Part shown: positions 1 to 14,700 of the stretch, piece by piece | Position numbering within the stretch: position 1 is the stretch's first letter | Layout: every line of letters begins with the position of its first letter | DNA from: Seison nebaliae | Taxonomy: Eukaryota > Rotifera > Pararotatoria > Seisonacea > Seisonidae | Direction: 5' to 3' | DNA: 64,000 bases | Assembly (NCBI GenBank): GCA_023231475.1 | Contig: JALJEE010000250.1 | Span: 1 to 64,000, forward strand | Made by a program: the position numbers and the translations under genes | Notes under the pieces: generated by a model | The model's input: only the letters and a program-made list of their open reading frames with translations | Told to the model about the DNA's origin: nothing | The model's database searches: none

Positions 1-219
1 GTTGAAATTGATCTGTTCCACCAGTATTTTTCCTCGATTAAGTTTGATAATCGTATCTCGTGTAACAACAATGATCACTCGAATTCTCAGCCGTTCATTA
101 ATTTCAATAAAATTTCGTTGTCCGAATTTCGAAAAGTTGTGCAATTTCGCAAATGGCCTCATCAAAATTATGGAACAATTAATAAAGAATGGATTTTCGC
201 TCAACCTGTATTCAATTAA
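1..219 (+). other. Open reading fragment entering from the left edge, possibly retrotransposon
   Basis: Frame 1 is open from the first base to a TAA at 217-219, 72 codons without a usable ATG. It begins with a FHQYFSSI-like stretch that resembles the segment just before the reverse-transcriptase domain in non-LTR elements, and a reverse-transcriptase fragment follows at 791-997 on the same strand. It could equally be the last exon of a host gene lying to the left. The link to a retrotransposon is inference. Confidence 0.3.
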
Positions 220-307
220 TGTATTCTATGTATCAATTTGCATATCGTAAGATGAGTAGAGGAACTCTTCCACTTCTTTTGCTATTGAAGTTCTTAATCT
301 CATTATT

Positions 308-770
308 TATTTATTGATTAAAAAAAATTTCCGTCGGGATAAACATGAAAAAAGAGAAAAAAAATTACTGTCATCCTCTTTGTCAATAAAAAGGCGTAAT
401 TGATAAAGAGAATCGCGGTTGAGGTGGAATCGTATGTTGAGATGAAATTTTAAAAATCGATTAGAGAAATGTTTGGAGATAACCCATAGTATCTGACAAT
501 GTATGTGAAGACGGAATGGGTATGAAAAGGATGGATGTCGGAAGGATCACTAAAGAGTGAGTCAGAATTGTTAAATTTATCACGGAGTGAAAAAATACGA
601 CGACATAGAAGAATTGGAAGTGGTAAGATATTCACAGTAGCGAAAAGAAGTGAACGGTCGCATCTATGAAAACAGCAGATCATTCTTCTAATGAGCCGAT
701 TATAAGCTCGGTCCAAAGACAGAAAAGACCGATGAGAGCATAGAAAGATGGTCTCCAAAGAATATAATGG
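308..770 (+). repeat. Diverged dispersed repeat, copy 1
   Basis: This stretch aligns by eye, with small gaps, to 35350-35775 on the same strand. Both copies start with TATTTATTGATTAAAA followed by CGTCGGGATAAA. Both carry GATAAC..GTAGTATC in the middle and end near a GA(A/G)TATAA block. In one shared frame the copies encode SRLxARSxDRxxR...S(K/R)EY, but copy 1 has two stop codons in this frame. The similarity is clear but low, so this is an old element. Its class is unknown; the peptide recalls the C-terminal tail of non-LTR polyproteins. Confidence 0.6.
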
Positions 771-790
771 TAGCACTAGGCTCCTGAATA

Positions 791-997
791 GTGAAAGACG
801 GATCTTTAATGGGACGAATTTGGATTTATGAGAGAAGGAGAAAAAAGCTCTACAGAATTTGTTTCGAATACGATCGATTATGTCGTTATGATAATACGAA
901 ATTCGTCTTTTACTTTATTGACGATTCAAAGGCTTTTGATTCCGTTAATATGAATCGGTTAATAAATAATCTTTTCGAAATAAGTTTTATTTCTTGA
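791..997 (+). mobile_element. Non-LTR retrotransposon reverse-transcriptase fragment
   Basis: A 68-codon open stretch ends with FYFIDDSKAFDSVNMNRL. This matches the reverse-transcriptase palm motif A of non-LTR (LINE-type) elements, where the usual pattern is FIDFxKAFDSVxHxxL. Only this motif is present. The YADD box and the rest of the fingers and palm are missing downstream, so this is a dead fragment. The dispersed repeat at 308-770 may be inserted between this piece and the open fragment at 1-219. Confidence 0.6.
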
Positions 998-1000
998 TTT

Positions 1001-2243
1001 GTAAACTGTTCCGGAATATAAAAAAAAGTAATTTTTCTATTCCAAAAGTAATTGAAAAGCAACAATCCACAACAGATTTCTTCATGTCAACTATAATTGA
1101 CCGTTTTTAAATTAAAATTGATGTAATAAATTAGCAAATAGAATATATGAGAATTGATTATTTTATTTTGAAATAATAATCTTAAATGAAAATAGTCATG
1201 CACGAACTATTTAGATATGAATATTTAATTGTTTTCAATCAATAGTTAATATGATCTGTATTTATGGATATATTTTGAACATATTAAAATTGCCATGGAT
1301 TTGAATCCTTTGTGGTTCTTTGACTACCCCAAGTGTTAAATACGAACGAATTAGGTTCGGTAGAAGAGAGCGTATTAGACCATCCAGACGACGAGGTCCT
1401 TCCACAGGAAACCATTGATACACTTAAGAAAGCAAGAATTAAAGAAAATAAAATTAATTTCATTTTTGATAAATTAGTTTGATATTACGATGGTTTTTAT
1501 ACGGAACGAACTCTGAATCTTTATAGATAAATTATCAAAAATTATATTTGCTAATTGATGTGATTGATTATTCCATATTCTCCCTCATAAACATTCTTGT
1601 AAGAATACCGAGAAATTTAACATTTTTCTGATAGATATTATTGGGAAAACTTAATAACTAATACAATATTCATATATTTCAGTTATTCTATTAATTGAAT
1701 TCTTATTATTCACTATGAATTTTATGACTGCAAATGCTGGTGATTCAGATATAGGACAATTAAATGCGCTGTTTCATTTGTTGTTTATTTAACGGGAAAT
1801 ATTTAAGTTAAGAATTTTATTAGTTGAGTGATTAAGCATGCTTCATTTAAATACGATCTAAATTCTGTCTATTCCATAATAAAAAACAATCCTAAGAAAT
1901 CAAAATATTCATGGAGAGACCATTATACAATTATTAATTCACTAAATTTTGCTTATTCAAATTTTGCCTAAAGCTTATTCGGTTAATATTGTTCGATGGT
2001 CTCAAAGAAAGACGATATCTATCTTTTCATTTATCTCTCATGTTTGAAGTAGTCCCCAGAAGATAAGAAATACGATATCCAAATCACAATTACTATTTTA
2101 TCATTATTTTGATGGAAAAGAAAAAATTAATTTAAATTTATTTGTTGAATATTTGAAAAGATCAATTTAATAATGTTACATAATAATAATTAAAGATAGT
2201 TCTCTGAATAGTTTTTGAGAGTAAAAGCGTGAGAATAAGAATT
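1001..2243. other. AT-rich stretch with no supported gene
   Basis: No gene is supported here. The only notable piece lies around 1325-1475 (+), where about 50 codons read as an acidic peptide (core LDHPDDEVLPQETIDTLKK) without an ATG or a convincing splice frame. It may be a decayed exon or transposon piece. The rest is AT-rich and full of stop codons in all frames. Confidence 0.5.
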
Positions 2244-2680
2244 ATGGTGAAAAGTCGTAAAATTTCATCTACATCTCTTAATCCAATAGATGACGACTGT
2301 TCAAACTGGTTGATGGTTGTGAGAGAAAGTTTAGAAAGAAAATATTCAATCGGTCAACAAATCCACTGGTGTTGTTATCGTTGATTGTAAGGATAAATGA
2401 TAATTCACAATTATCATCCATTTTCAGCGATGAAATTCGATGGATGAACATGATTTGTTCTTTCGAAATAATTTATCATAAACAACTCTTAGAAATAAAT
2501 AAGAAAAATAATGAAAATAAATTGGTTAAGCAACGAATTTTCTGGAGAAATTCATTTTTACTGATGTTTCATTTGTCTCTCCAATTGGTAGAGAGCCGTA
2601 CGGAGACGATTTGGTTTAATTCGAACATGATTGGTTCGACAATCGGAATCGATGATGTTCCGTTCTCGAATTGTTTTTGA
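2244..2680 (+). CDS. Doubtful two-exon small protein
   Basis: An ATG at 2244 opens a 125-base exon. A GT at 2369 and a TTTTCAG ending at 2427 define a 59-base intron, and the second exon (2428-2680) continues in phase to TGA. The product would be 125 aa, with a polar N-terminal half (SRKISSTSLNPIDDD) and a hydrophobic/basic C-terminal half. I recognise no domain, and composition in exon 2 is close to background. The donor here (GTGTTG) does not follow the GTT pattern of the other genes, which weakens the model. It ends about 110 bases from the end of the UNC-89 gene on the other strand. Confidence 0.22.
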
Positions 2681-2790
2681 AAAAGAATTTTTTATTTCAT
2701 TCCAAACTATCAATTCTTTCCCTAAAATAATCCAGTTACTGGATAAAACATCTTCGATTGTATTGAAAGAACTAAAAGAAATTTCAGAAA

Positions 2791-5700
2791 TTACTGAATA
2801 ATTAGAAAAAGTTTAATTAACTTTTCTTTCACTTTTGAGAAAAAATCATAAAGAGTTTCACTACCATCTTCTGGTAATTGATCCAGTTGTATGTATTCTA
2901 ATTCACTTGTTACTTTTCCACTTAACAAGAGATAAATAAAGAGGAATATCGATTTTAGTGTATCTTAATATGACAAATGAGAAAGATATTGGTAAGAGAA
3001 AATTATATGAAGAGAAATGAAACCTTTCAAATTGATTGAGTCGGTCGACCATTTTAAAACGTGAAGTGATTTTATCAAGTTAATTTCACTAGCCAATTGG
3101 AATGACATTAAATCACATTCTTCAACATTTGAACATCCGAATAAATAAATATTTCTAGCACTAATCATTGGTACGGATAATTTGTGCTCAATCAAAAAAT
3201 TTACGTATTCAAACAATCTTGTACAAATGACACAAATATCAGTTTCTGTATAAAATTTTTTCTCAGATAAATATCGACTTAAATTAATGGCAATCGGTTC
3301 AAGTGATTTTGGACGAATTTCTAATCGTCGTTGAAATGTCGTTGTCAATTGAAACATCGGAATAAACAGCTCGTTATTATAAATGAGATAACGATAATTT
3401 TTCGATTGTGATTCATTAAACATTTTCATTATTTCGTTCAAATGTTCAATATCTTTCTGAACGAATTGAGAATTGTCAATTCTTAAAGAAATCCATTCCT
3501 CACCATTATCGAATTCCATAAAAAATTGTGACAATTTCATTTTCTGTCCTATACTTTCAATCGGATTAGCGATCAATCGAATTGATCGGACGTTGTGTTT
3601 CGATGACAATTCTGTCCATTTACCGATATTATCTAATATGGTTTTCATCTTTTCATTTGTGGTGAAAGGAGAGGAAATAATTTCTAAATTGTTCGATGAT
3701 TTTGTTCGCAATCGACACAATTCAAATGAGGGAGAATTTAGAACAATAAAATTTTCTTTTGTTCTCTCCAGAACTTTCCACTCTTTCTCCTGGAAATATT
3801 CCAGAGAATAATCATTGTCATTTCCATCAATATTCCATTCGATTCGATTATTGTTCCATTCGACCTTCTTAGGAAATCGAGGCAAAGGACTTAAAGTGAC
3901 TTTGGTAGTTGTAGTGGTCGTTCCTGCTGGATTGGTTGCAACACATTTATATGAACCGATATGTGACGGTTTCGTATGACGAATTACCAACGTAACAATT
4001 CCAGAGAATTGATCGTAGAAAGTAGAGAATTGATTTTCGTTCAAATATGTCGAAATTTCTTCGTCATTCTTGAACCATCGAATCTTGGGGAAAGGATAAC
4101 CATCAATTCGACATTTCATGATGAGAAGATCATTCAAGTTCAATTCCATTTGTTCCATTAACATCTCGGTGAATTTTGGTGGTTTATCTTCGATTAACAA
4201 TGGTTCCATATCCGACACATCTTCAACCATCGGTGATGAACTTCGACATCGATCATAATCAATAAATCGACGACGATATGCATTCCGTTCGTGCACCGTA
4301 TCAGACGGTAAATTCGTATTAACATTAGTAATCGAATTGAAATAATATGGGGAATATTTGGAAGTTCTTCGATAATTTCTCACACGAACCACAAAATCCA
4401 CATCATCGACAGGAAGGATATGTGAACCGATTTCCGACAACCAATAATTTCCCACATTCAATTGATTTTCATTGTTAGTAAGTGAAATATATTTCAAACA
4501 ATTTTCATCAATCTTCTTTTGAAATATTTTCCCGTTTGGAAATTGTGGAAATTCGAGGGTTATTCCATCAGTCTTCTCCGTCGAATTGAACCAAGGATGT
4601 TCTAGAATTTGACTGATATCAAATAAACGTTCGAATGAATTAAATTTCAATAATTTCTTCAATAAATCAACGAGATTTCTATCAGAAATTAATTGATCAA
4701 TAATAGAATAGAGATGCTGTTGGAAAGATTTATCCGAATATTTCTTCACCATTTCTTCATATGAGACGAGAATCATTTCATCGAATATCGAAAGAATCAT
4801 ATAAGCCACCGCCCAAATATCGGAAGCTAAAGATATTGATTGACTTTGTTCGAATCTCGTCAATTCAGGTGACATGTAACTATTCCAACAGAATGATGTA
4901 TGATAGAATGTTGATGTGGTATCGATACAATTCATTCGACAACCACATTTCCACCATGATCCAATTTCTATTTTCACTTTTCCATCATTCTCCTCTCTCA
5001 CATAAATATTGAATGGATTGAGTGAAAGATGAGCTGTATTGGCCACATGTGCAATAGAAAGTTTTGAAAGAATTTGTTTAATGATTTCTCGTAATTCATT
5101 CATTGTTAATCGTTTCCGTCTATATAGATATTGCCATAAATTTTCAATTTTATATTCATACTCTTTCATCAAATAGAAACAAAGATGATTATTATGAATA
5201 AAATCCACAATCGATTCATCACCAAAAATTGTTTTATGTAATTCAGGAGGAAGATTGAGAAGATTACCAATATCTAATCGTCTCAATGGACGTCGATCGA
5301 TCACACAAAATAAATTATTATTATCCTTCTTTGATTGACATCGATGAATATCGAAGATTTTATTCCATCCATTTTCCTCTCGATCCATTAACTGATATTT
5401 ATAAGAAAGTAGTTGTCGTTGATCATGTTGGACTTTTGAAGATAATGTATCTTCATCAAACCGTTTTAATGATAATTTTGAAGATTCATTCAATTTTGAT
5501 AACGAACTTGATTTATCAACAAACATCTCCGTTTCTATTGAAGAATTATCGAATTTTACTCTAACCGAACATAATACCATTCCTGCGATGTTCGACGCTT
5601 GACATGTGTAAGTTCCAGGAAGAATGGGATATGATAATTTCAATCCAAAACTATTTCCTTCCTCCGTCGCTTCAAATAAATTTGATTTAATTAATTTATC

Positions 5701-8700
5701 TGTCGAGTCACTAATCACTTTCCAGTCACGAAGCCAAACGATATTCGGTTTGGGATCGGCATCAATTCGACAATTTAACGTAACTTCATTATTCCTCATG
5801 ACGGTCAATGATTTGGGTAATTCTTCAATGAAAATTGGTTTTTTCGCTAATTGCACATCAAATTCCGCTTCGTCATATCCACGGTTGTTAATTGCACGTA
5901 CATTATATCGTCCACATAATTCGTCATTAGCTAATCCCAAATGTAAATATTTCAATTTCGATTTGGAACGATCATTCAATTTCAAATGATTATCTAATAA
6001 AACTCCATTCCGTCTCCATTCCATTTGGGGGAAAGGATAACCTTCAACCCAAACCGGCAATTTACATTTCTCATTCTCTACCAGATACATAACTTTTGGT
6101 AATTCTTCTCTCATTATTCTTGGGGCAAATTCGAGATGAGATGATGATGGATTCATCAACTCCAAATTTTTCCTTTGTTCTGATTCGAGAGAGAATTTCT
6201 GCTCTCTCAAACTCGCATTCATATATTTTCCTTCTTTCTTTTTATGTTTCACTTCTGATATCATTTCACTTTTCTCTTCGGGAGGAAGTGGAACATAACA
6301 AATAATTTCAGACGATTCAACAATTTCATTTTTTTTATCTTTTATTGCTAATCGGAAATTGTTGGCGATTGTCACATCTAAATCGATGACGAAGATTCCT
6401 TCATAATCTGATATCGGTTTCTTTTCAATAGACGTCAATTCTCCATCCGATTTTAATAAGAACAATTCAATTGAATAATCTTCATTAATTTCATTCACAT
6501 TCCAATTTAATTGTATTCGATTTTCATTATTCATTTGAATTATTGGTGTTTTCATAAATGATGGCGATTTCGTCATCAAATTCTTCGTTCGATGTAAGTC
6601 GGTCAATTCCAATAATTTTATACATTTCCCATAATCATTTTGTAATTGAAGTCGAATCATCTTCTTCTCATCTAATCGTTTCATCGATATATCGAATTCG
6701 ATCGAATGTTCCAATTTATTTTTATTTGTTAATTGACAATTGTCTAATTGGAGAGTTTGTTTCGATCCTTCGACATAACAAGAAATATTTGAAATTGGTA
6801 AAGACTCATATTCACATTTCATATGGAGGACATCGTCGTTGTTTGTTTGCCAATAGATGTCGATGAGAGACGGAATAAGACAAGCCACTTCATATCGTAG
6901 TGGTGATGGTGATGGTGCACGTCTCTCCTCAATTTCTTGATTAATCGATGGTCGTCGAATGGAATTTCGATATTCTTCGGTAGAGAGAACTTGTAAATTT
7001 CCAACGGATACCACTTCACCATATCGATTATTAATATGAATAATATATTTCCCCGAACAATTCGGAGTTACGTTTCGAATGAGTAATCGATAAAATTCTT
7101 CATCATTCTCAATTTGATAATTATCAGATGATTCAATTCGTTTCCATTGATGATTCCATTGAACTATTGATGGTTCTTTCGATTTGATGCGACAAACAAA
7201 TAAGACGTCCGATTTCTCCATTGCTATAATATTGGACAGATGATTGAGAACGATTGGAGGATCGTTTCGATGTCGATGATATGACGATTGATTTGGATGT
7301 TTCTTATCCGAATGTCTCAATGTTAAAAGTGCTGCTGATGACGATAAAAGAAGTGAAGGTGGTGGGGGAGATTTAGAAGTAGAACGACGTATCGATCGAT
7401 GAGATTGAACGTGTAGAGCTCCATGATTCTTGATAGATTTTCCACTTTTATTCTCATTTAAAACACACGTAACTAAACCAGACAGATTCTTCCCAACATT
7501 TTTCAATTTCAATATCGATTCGTTCTTCGACGAATTAATTTCATAAGAATTATTTCTCAGAAATTTATTATCTAAATTAATTAATTGATTATTAATGAGC
7601 CAATTGACTTCGACATCCTCATTTTGAGAGATGAAACTACAACGAAATTGACAATCGTCTCCATCCATTACACTAACATCAACCATTTTATCCAGAAATT
7701 TTAATGGACAAGATGACGGCGAAAATCGAGAAGGTGATGCTGATGATGTATATCGTTTATTCTGATTGAAATATCGTTTCATTGAAGGTGATTGAGAGAA
7801 ACGATAATCGCTAAACGATGAAAATTGATTCAACATAATCGGAACATGAATCGGTTTCGAAGGATTGCTTGTCAATTGGAAACGTAAGAAATTTTCATTC
7901 AATTTTTTCAAATCTGAAAAATTCAAATGGAATTTTATAACATCATTATCGTCAGACAATTCGTAAGGAATGAGAATGGAATCATCAACATCATTCCCAT
8001 CTAAATTGTGAGTTAATCGAATAGTCAACGAGTTGGAATCGTCTAATTTTTCATTTAATTTCAAAGTGATTTCCGTATCTTCCTCATCATTAACCGTTAA
8101 TTTTTTAGGTAAACAACTCAATAGATTTGAATTGATATGTACCAATTCTCTAGTATCATCTAATGGCATACCATTATTCTTTTTCAAAATGAACTTCACT
8201 AAAATATTGTTATCTCGAGCGAAGGAAGTTTTATCGATGATCAATTGTCGTTTTCCATTTGCCAATTTTTTGGTCGTCAAATATGAACAAACATAAGAAT
8301 TTGGATGATGTTCATCGAAAATGATTTTATTCGTTTCTCCATTCACTATCTGGAAATAACCGATTGCTTCCAATACGGATAATTGAACTTCGAAAATCTT
8401 TTCACAATTCTCATCGATCCAACTCTCGCCAGATAATTTCTTGATAAATTTCGGATAATTTTCATGAACGAAAACATGTGAAGTTGATAGTGGCAATAAA
8501 GCATTACTACTATTCCTCCAATACAACGTGTATTTTCCTGATATGGAATCAGACGATGAAATGTGTTTACCTTCGATATGAAATGTTGCTGTTTGACCAG
8601 TTAGTTTAACCGTTACAGGAATATGTCTCATGACATGATTATCATTCTCATTGACGGAACAAGTGCCCAATGGACATTTCCAAATTAAGTCGTTCAAAAT

Positions 8701-11700
8701 ACAACTGGGCATATGTGACAAGGAGCAATCGAGTAAGAGTGCATCTTGATTCTCCATATATAAATGAATTTCACTTGGAAGACAAGAGAGAACTTTCGAT
8801 GGCGCTTCATTCACATATAAATATGAATCACTTTTAATTTTCGATCCCATTCGACAGGAAACGATTCCCTCATCATTTTGCGTTGGTCTCTTGGTACTGG
8901 TCGGCCAATAAAGTGTTAAACGACGAAGACCCGAAATATTATCACTTTCAAAAACGTGTAATGGTAAATCAGATGAATTAACCAATTGAGATGGTTCTTG
9001 AATTGATGATTCCTTCCTCAAATATCGTCCACAATAAAACCAGTTGACGTCGTAATGTGGCGGATAAACGATACAATCATAAACAGCAAATATAGGAGCA
9101 TATTCATTCCCGATAATTTTACCTGATTGTAACGTAATAGCTGATGGTAATGATCGTAAGAATTTGGGAACTGATGGAAATACAGTAATTTTAGAAGAAC
9201 AATGAATCCGTTCAATAATTCCATTACGATCTGGTAATGATGAGACATGGCAACTGTACACGTCACTATCACTACATTTGACATGACGAAGTTGAAGAGA
9301 AAATGATTTCCCACCAATATCACTAACACAATTCCAACGATGAGTTAATTCGTCGTCTGAATCGGTTGGTAGAAGTTCACCATTTTTCGCCCATTGAACT
9401 TGTGATCTTGGTAATTGTTGATTTACGCGACACTTAATCGTCATATCTTCACCTTCCTCACCAATAATATCATGACATTTCTTCTCGAAACATAATAATG
9501 GTTTTGGTACATATAATTTTCCTGTCGTTTTCTGCTTCGTCGTCTTCTCTCGACACATCACTTCCATTTGATCATCTGTTCCTTTAACACATAAAACTCT
9601 CAATGTATGAATTCTACCATCACCACTCGATGCTGTTACTATACGATGTCGTCCATCTAAATCACTTTTTTGTGCTACTCGATGACCAGCCGCTACAACA
9701 CGACCAGCTGGTGCTGTAACACCAATCGGTGTGGTAATGAGACTGCCATTGACGAACCACTCGACTTGTCGTCGTTTATCTGTTCCACATCGAAAGACAA
9801 CTTCTGCTGTATCGATTTTCGCTTCACGATCTTTTAATGGAACAATAAAAATTTCATTTCCATCATCTTCATTCAATTTGGGTGGTGATCGTCGTCCTCG
9901 AATATCATCAACAACCATCTCTCGTTTTGGGGTTTTACTCTTTTGAGAGTAGAATTCAATTTCCGTATCTTTCACTTTGAATTTATCAAAAGCCGAACTC
10001 TTTTTCTTTTCTTCGATTTCTTTCGGACGAATATTCAATCGATATTTTCGAACAACATTATCCAAATCTTTCACAATCAATACACGTTCATCATGATCGA
10101 GAATTGTCGGACTTCTGATAGTGAAACGATGATCCATTCCTAAATTGAGAACGGTCAAATGATAATCGTTCGACCGATTCTGGTGAATGGGAGGACAACC
10201 ATCAAAATTCCATTGAATATTATATGATGGTATTGTTAAATTACATTTAATCGTTAACGGTTCACCTTCGATTCCTTCAATCATTTCAATTGGAGGTACT
10301 CGATCATCAAAATCTAATTTCTTCTCTTTCTTCTTCTTTTTCTCATTATCTTTATCATACAAAACGGTGACATATAATTGAACGGATTTATTCGTCTTCT
10401 CATCATAACATCGATACATGGCCGTGTCAGCAAATGCATCAGCATCATGAAGTGTAAAATATTCGCATAATTCATGTGGTGATGTTTCGATTCGAACTTT
10501 CGGATCGATTACTGATTGTAATTCTCGATTATTCTTAAACCATCTTAACGGTGTCAATCGTTTGACATGACAACATAATTCTATTTTATCTCCATGATTG
10601 ACTTGTTGTCGACCAGACAAATGCATATCATTCGGTCGTTGTTTAATTTCAATATTGATCGGTGTTCGAGTTGATGTCTCCGGATTCTTCAAAACATATT
10701 TTCCACCATCAGATAATTCAGATTTTTGAATGGTAATCGTTGCTGTCACATCATCCGGTTGATGTTCGATTTGTAATCGTTGATCATTCGGTGACAATAA
10801 AACACCGTCTTTTCTCCAATCAATGTTCTTTTTCGTCGGTCGAGAGAGGAGACAATTTATTTTCAATTCTTCCCCTTCAAATACCGGAGAATTTGAATGT
10901 AACGACAATTCGAGTGGTGGAAGAATATTTAATTTTATTTTATTCGATTCCTCAATTTTCTCTGGCTCATTCAAATTCACATCATTCTCATCTAATGGCC
11001 ATGCCACGGAATATTCACCAATATTGGACGGCGAACTTTTATCGAAACTGATGATAATCGCAACGTGACCATTCGGAAGAATTTTTGCATTACATTTATT
11101 TTCACCATTTAATGGAATTAATTTACCATCCTTTATCCATCGGAAACCATATAAATCTTTTTTTGAACGTTGTCCAAATGGAACATCGGACATGATACAT
11201 TCAATGACGGAACTCTCGCCAGAAATTATTGGTGACTCTTCCGGTATAATTCTTGGTTGACGTAAAACATATATCGGTTCTCTTTTCTCTTCTTCACTTT
11301 TATCATCATCATCATCTTGTATGAATAAATTCTCTAATGATTTCGTTCTCGGTTTAATTTGCACATCACATGATGTTCGCAAATCAGACGCATCAGCATC
11401 TAACGGAAAAATTATCGTATACTTTCCAGAATCATATCCAGTAGCATCATGAATAATGATGGTAATTGTTGGTGAATCGGATGGAGAAAATTGATAATGA
11501 TCTGAAATTTCATTTCCCATTTTCAATCGATTATCATCTCGTCTTAAGAATACTCGAGATGTTTCTGCTGGTGTTAACGGTCGATTCAATAGACAAGTAA
11601 GTCGAACTTCGTCACCATCATATTTGAGTGGTACGTCGTCAGATCGATTATCATCATTTTCTATATGTAACTCTTTCACAATCTTTAATGGCAAAGTTAT

Positions 11701-14700
11701 ATTAAGTGGTTCGAGGTCGATTGATGGTCGACGTCTGATATGAACCATCGCTGATGTTTTCTTATCGCCAATTCGACAAGTGTAAACTCCTTCGTCATTC
11801 AACTTCACATTTTTCATTAAAAGAATATGTTCCGTATTATTTCCAGCGGAAAGTTTTTGAACATCTTTTGACTCTTCAATCGGTTCCTCTTTTTCATTCT
11901 GATCCTTATCTGTTTTCAATCTCGTCCAAAAAACTGGTTGTTCCGGTGAAATATTGACAGAACAATTTAAACTGATATCTGATCCCTCAATAACATCGAT
12001 CGGTTTTAATCGTTCGGTAAATTCCAGTTGTGGTTTCGGCAATGTCACCGTATAATCAGATCGATGGAAACCATCATTTTTATCGTTTGGAATCAATATG
12101 GAATATTCACCCGCATCTTTATCTACTTTAACATTGGCAATTCGAAGAATTTGATAATTATTCTTCGCATCCGCCACATAATGTCCATTCTCATCATTAG
12201 TCACATCTAGCGGGACATTATTGTGGAGCCATTTGACATGTTCGATGGGAATCTTTTGTAAAGTTTCTGCTGCCAGAATAATTTTACAATTTTCCGATGG
12301 CATTTCATTTCGTGGTTCAGCTAAATATAATTCGCGAGCGAAGCCATTTGATGAATCTGGTTTACTTACCACTAATCGACAAGATGTCCGATCTCCACTA
12401 TTTGTGACGGCTTCAAATATTCCACTATCATCTAAATTACTTCGATGAATGACGAGATTACGACGTCTAGCATGACTCAACACACGAATACGACCATCTT
12501 CATCTAAATCATTCAATGGTTGACCATCTTTCAACCACGTCACTATACCATGTTCATTATCAACTTTTACTTCGAAATTGACTGCTTCGCCTAACGCCGA
12601 ATTGACGATCGCTTGAGGTAAACGTTTCGTAAAATGACACGGTGCTATATCCACTAAAACATTACACGATGTCACAAGTTGTCGATCAAATTTCTTATCT
12701 TTCACTTCTTCTTCTCCTGCGATTGGATTGGTACTGTACAAATGATCGATTACTTGACAAGTAAATATTCCATTTTCACTTGGGCGTAAATCGCCGATTG
12801 ATAATTCATGAACTTTCCCACTCGAAACAAGAGAATGACGATTATCATTCTTCAATTGTTTTCCTGAAGTAATCGCTTGATGTGGTGTTGTCATTGCTGT
12901 GGATAATAAGAGTTCGTCCGACGGTTCCCATAACCAGATGACACCCACTCCTGGTAATGATAATTCACATTCCAATTGAAGTTGATCGCCTTGTTGGATG
13001 GTGATCTCTGATGGAAGATGACGAATCCAATGAAGTGAATCACTTTCATATACAGATAATTGTGTGGTCGTTTCATTATCATTTACTCGACAACCATATT
13101 TTCCTTCGTCATCTAATGTGGCATTTTTGATAATTAATCGTTGTAATATTCCATCATTCTCCATCTTATATTTATCAGTATTGTCTACAGGGACCGCTTC
13201 TTCATCTTTCAACCATGTGACGAATTCGGTTGGTTGTAATTCTTCTTGTAATTCAACTTCTAACACAACATCACCACCTTCATTGACTGATGTCTCTCGT
13301 TTGAGTGGTCGTCGGAAGACACGTTTAGAATATGGTTTTGCATCAGCCACTTCTTCCACTGGTTGTGGTGTCTCTCGTTTACCAGATCGACTAATCGTCA
13401 AATGACATTTAGTTGGATCATCGGGATATTTATCCAATTCACATGCAATACATCCGATATCGGATGATAAAGTTCGTTTAAGAACAAGTTTGTGTCTCGG
13501 TCCATCATCAATGAATAATATCCGTTCACCATCACTCACTAACGGTAAATTATTCATCGTCCATTTAATGGGAATTGTAGCGACGTGCGATGCTGCCACA
13601 CAATCTATGATAAGTGAATCTTCTTCATTAACACAAACGGTTTCTGGTAGACATCGTAGCCAAATATCTCTCGACTCCTTAATATGAAGAGTGCCGACTG
13701 TGGGCTCGAGAGCGGCCTTGCCTGATGGAAGATAAACATTACATTCATATTCTCCATTATCTGATAATTTCGTTGAAACGATCTCCAATGAGAGTGTATG
13801 ATAATTGTTGAGTGACGTGATTCTTGAATCAATATTGATATTCTTCTCATTCTTCTTCCAAACTATTTTCCAATCATCACGTGGACTGATATTCAATTCC
13901 GCTTCCAAAATTAATGATTCATCAATATTCACTTCAGTAGTTCGTGGTAATTGTCTTTTCCAAAAGATTTTCTTTGAAATTTCTTTCACATTCAAATCAA
14001 TCGAAGTTAATATCGAATCATCTTTTTTCTCGTTTGACGAATCTGGTGCATATTCTGATAATTCCTTCAAATTTAATGAAACTGTCGAATTGTTGTCAGT
14101 GAGTAAAGGATTGGAAATTTTTAAATTTAAAGTAAAGGTATTCGGTTCATCTGATTCTCGAATCATCGTGTCATATCGCATTTGATCTTTACAAATTAAT
14201 TTATCATGCATCCAAATTAAATGATCTGTCCAATCGATATCGGGAACATCAGGTAAATATAAAGTACATTGTAGAATAATTTCAGATGTCGATTCATCAT
14301 TCTCTTTATTATTCATAATAGTCAATGGATCAATAACAATTATTCGGCTTGGTTTCTTCTCTTCTTCCTTCTCATCTTCTTTCAATGGAACAACTTTCAA
14401 GTTTGTTTCTGATGTTAGAACGATCTCATTGTCATCATTTCGTATTTGAATTTTATAAATCGCTTCATCTTCATTTTTCACATTTCCTATCTCCAATGTA
14501 ACATCATCTTCGAAATTGGACGAAGTTATTCTCTCGTCTTTAGAACAATCTGCTGAATCGTCTTTTAAATAATCGATCTTCCAATCGTCTCTCAATAGTT
14601 TACTCAATATTCCATTTATTGTTACCATTTTTCCTTCATCCACCAATTCGTTCTCTTTCGGCTTTTCTATCCAACTAATATTCGCTGGTTCAACATTCAA

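Noticed and set aside
450-776. 108-codon minus-strand frame.
   Set aside because: It lies across the dispersed repeat, whose coding-like conservation is on the plus strand; the translated product shows no domain.
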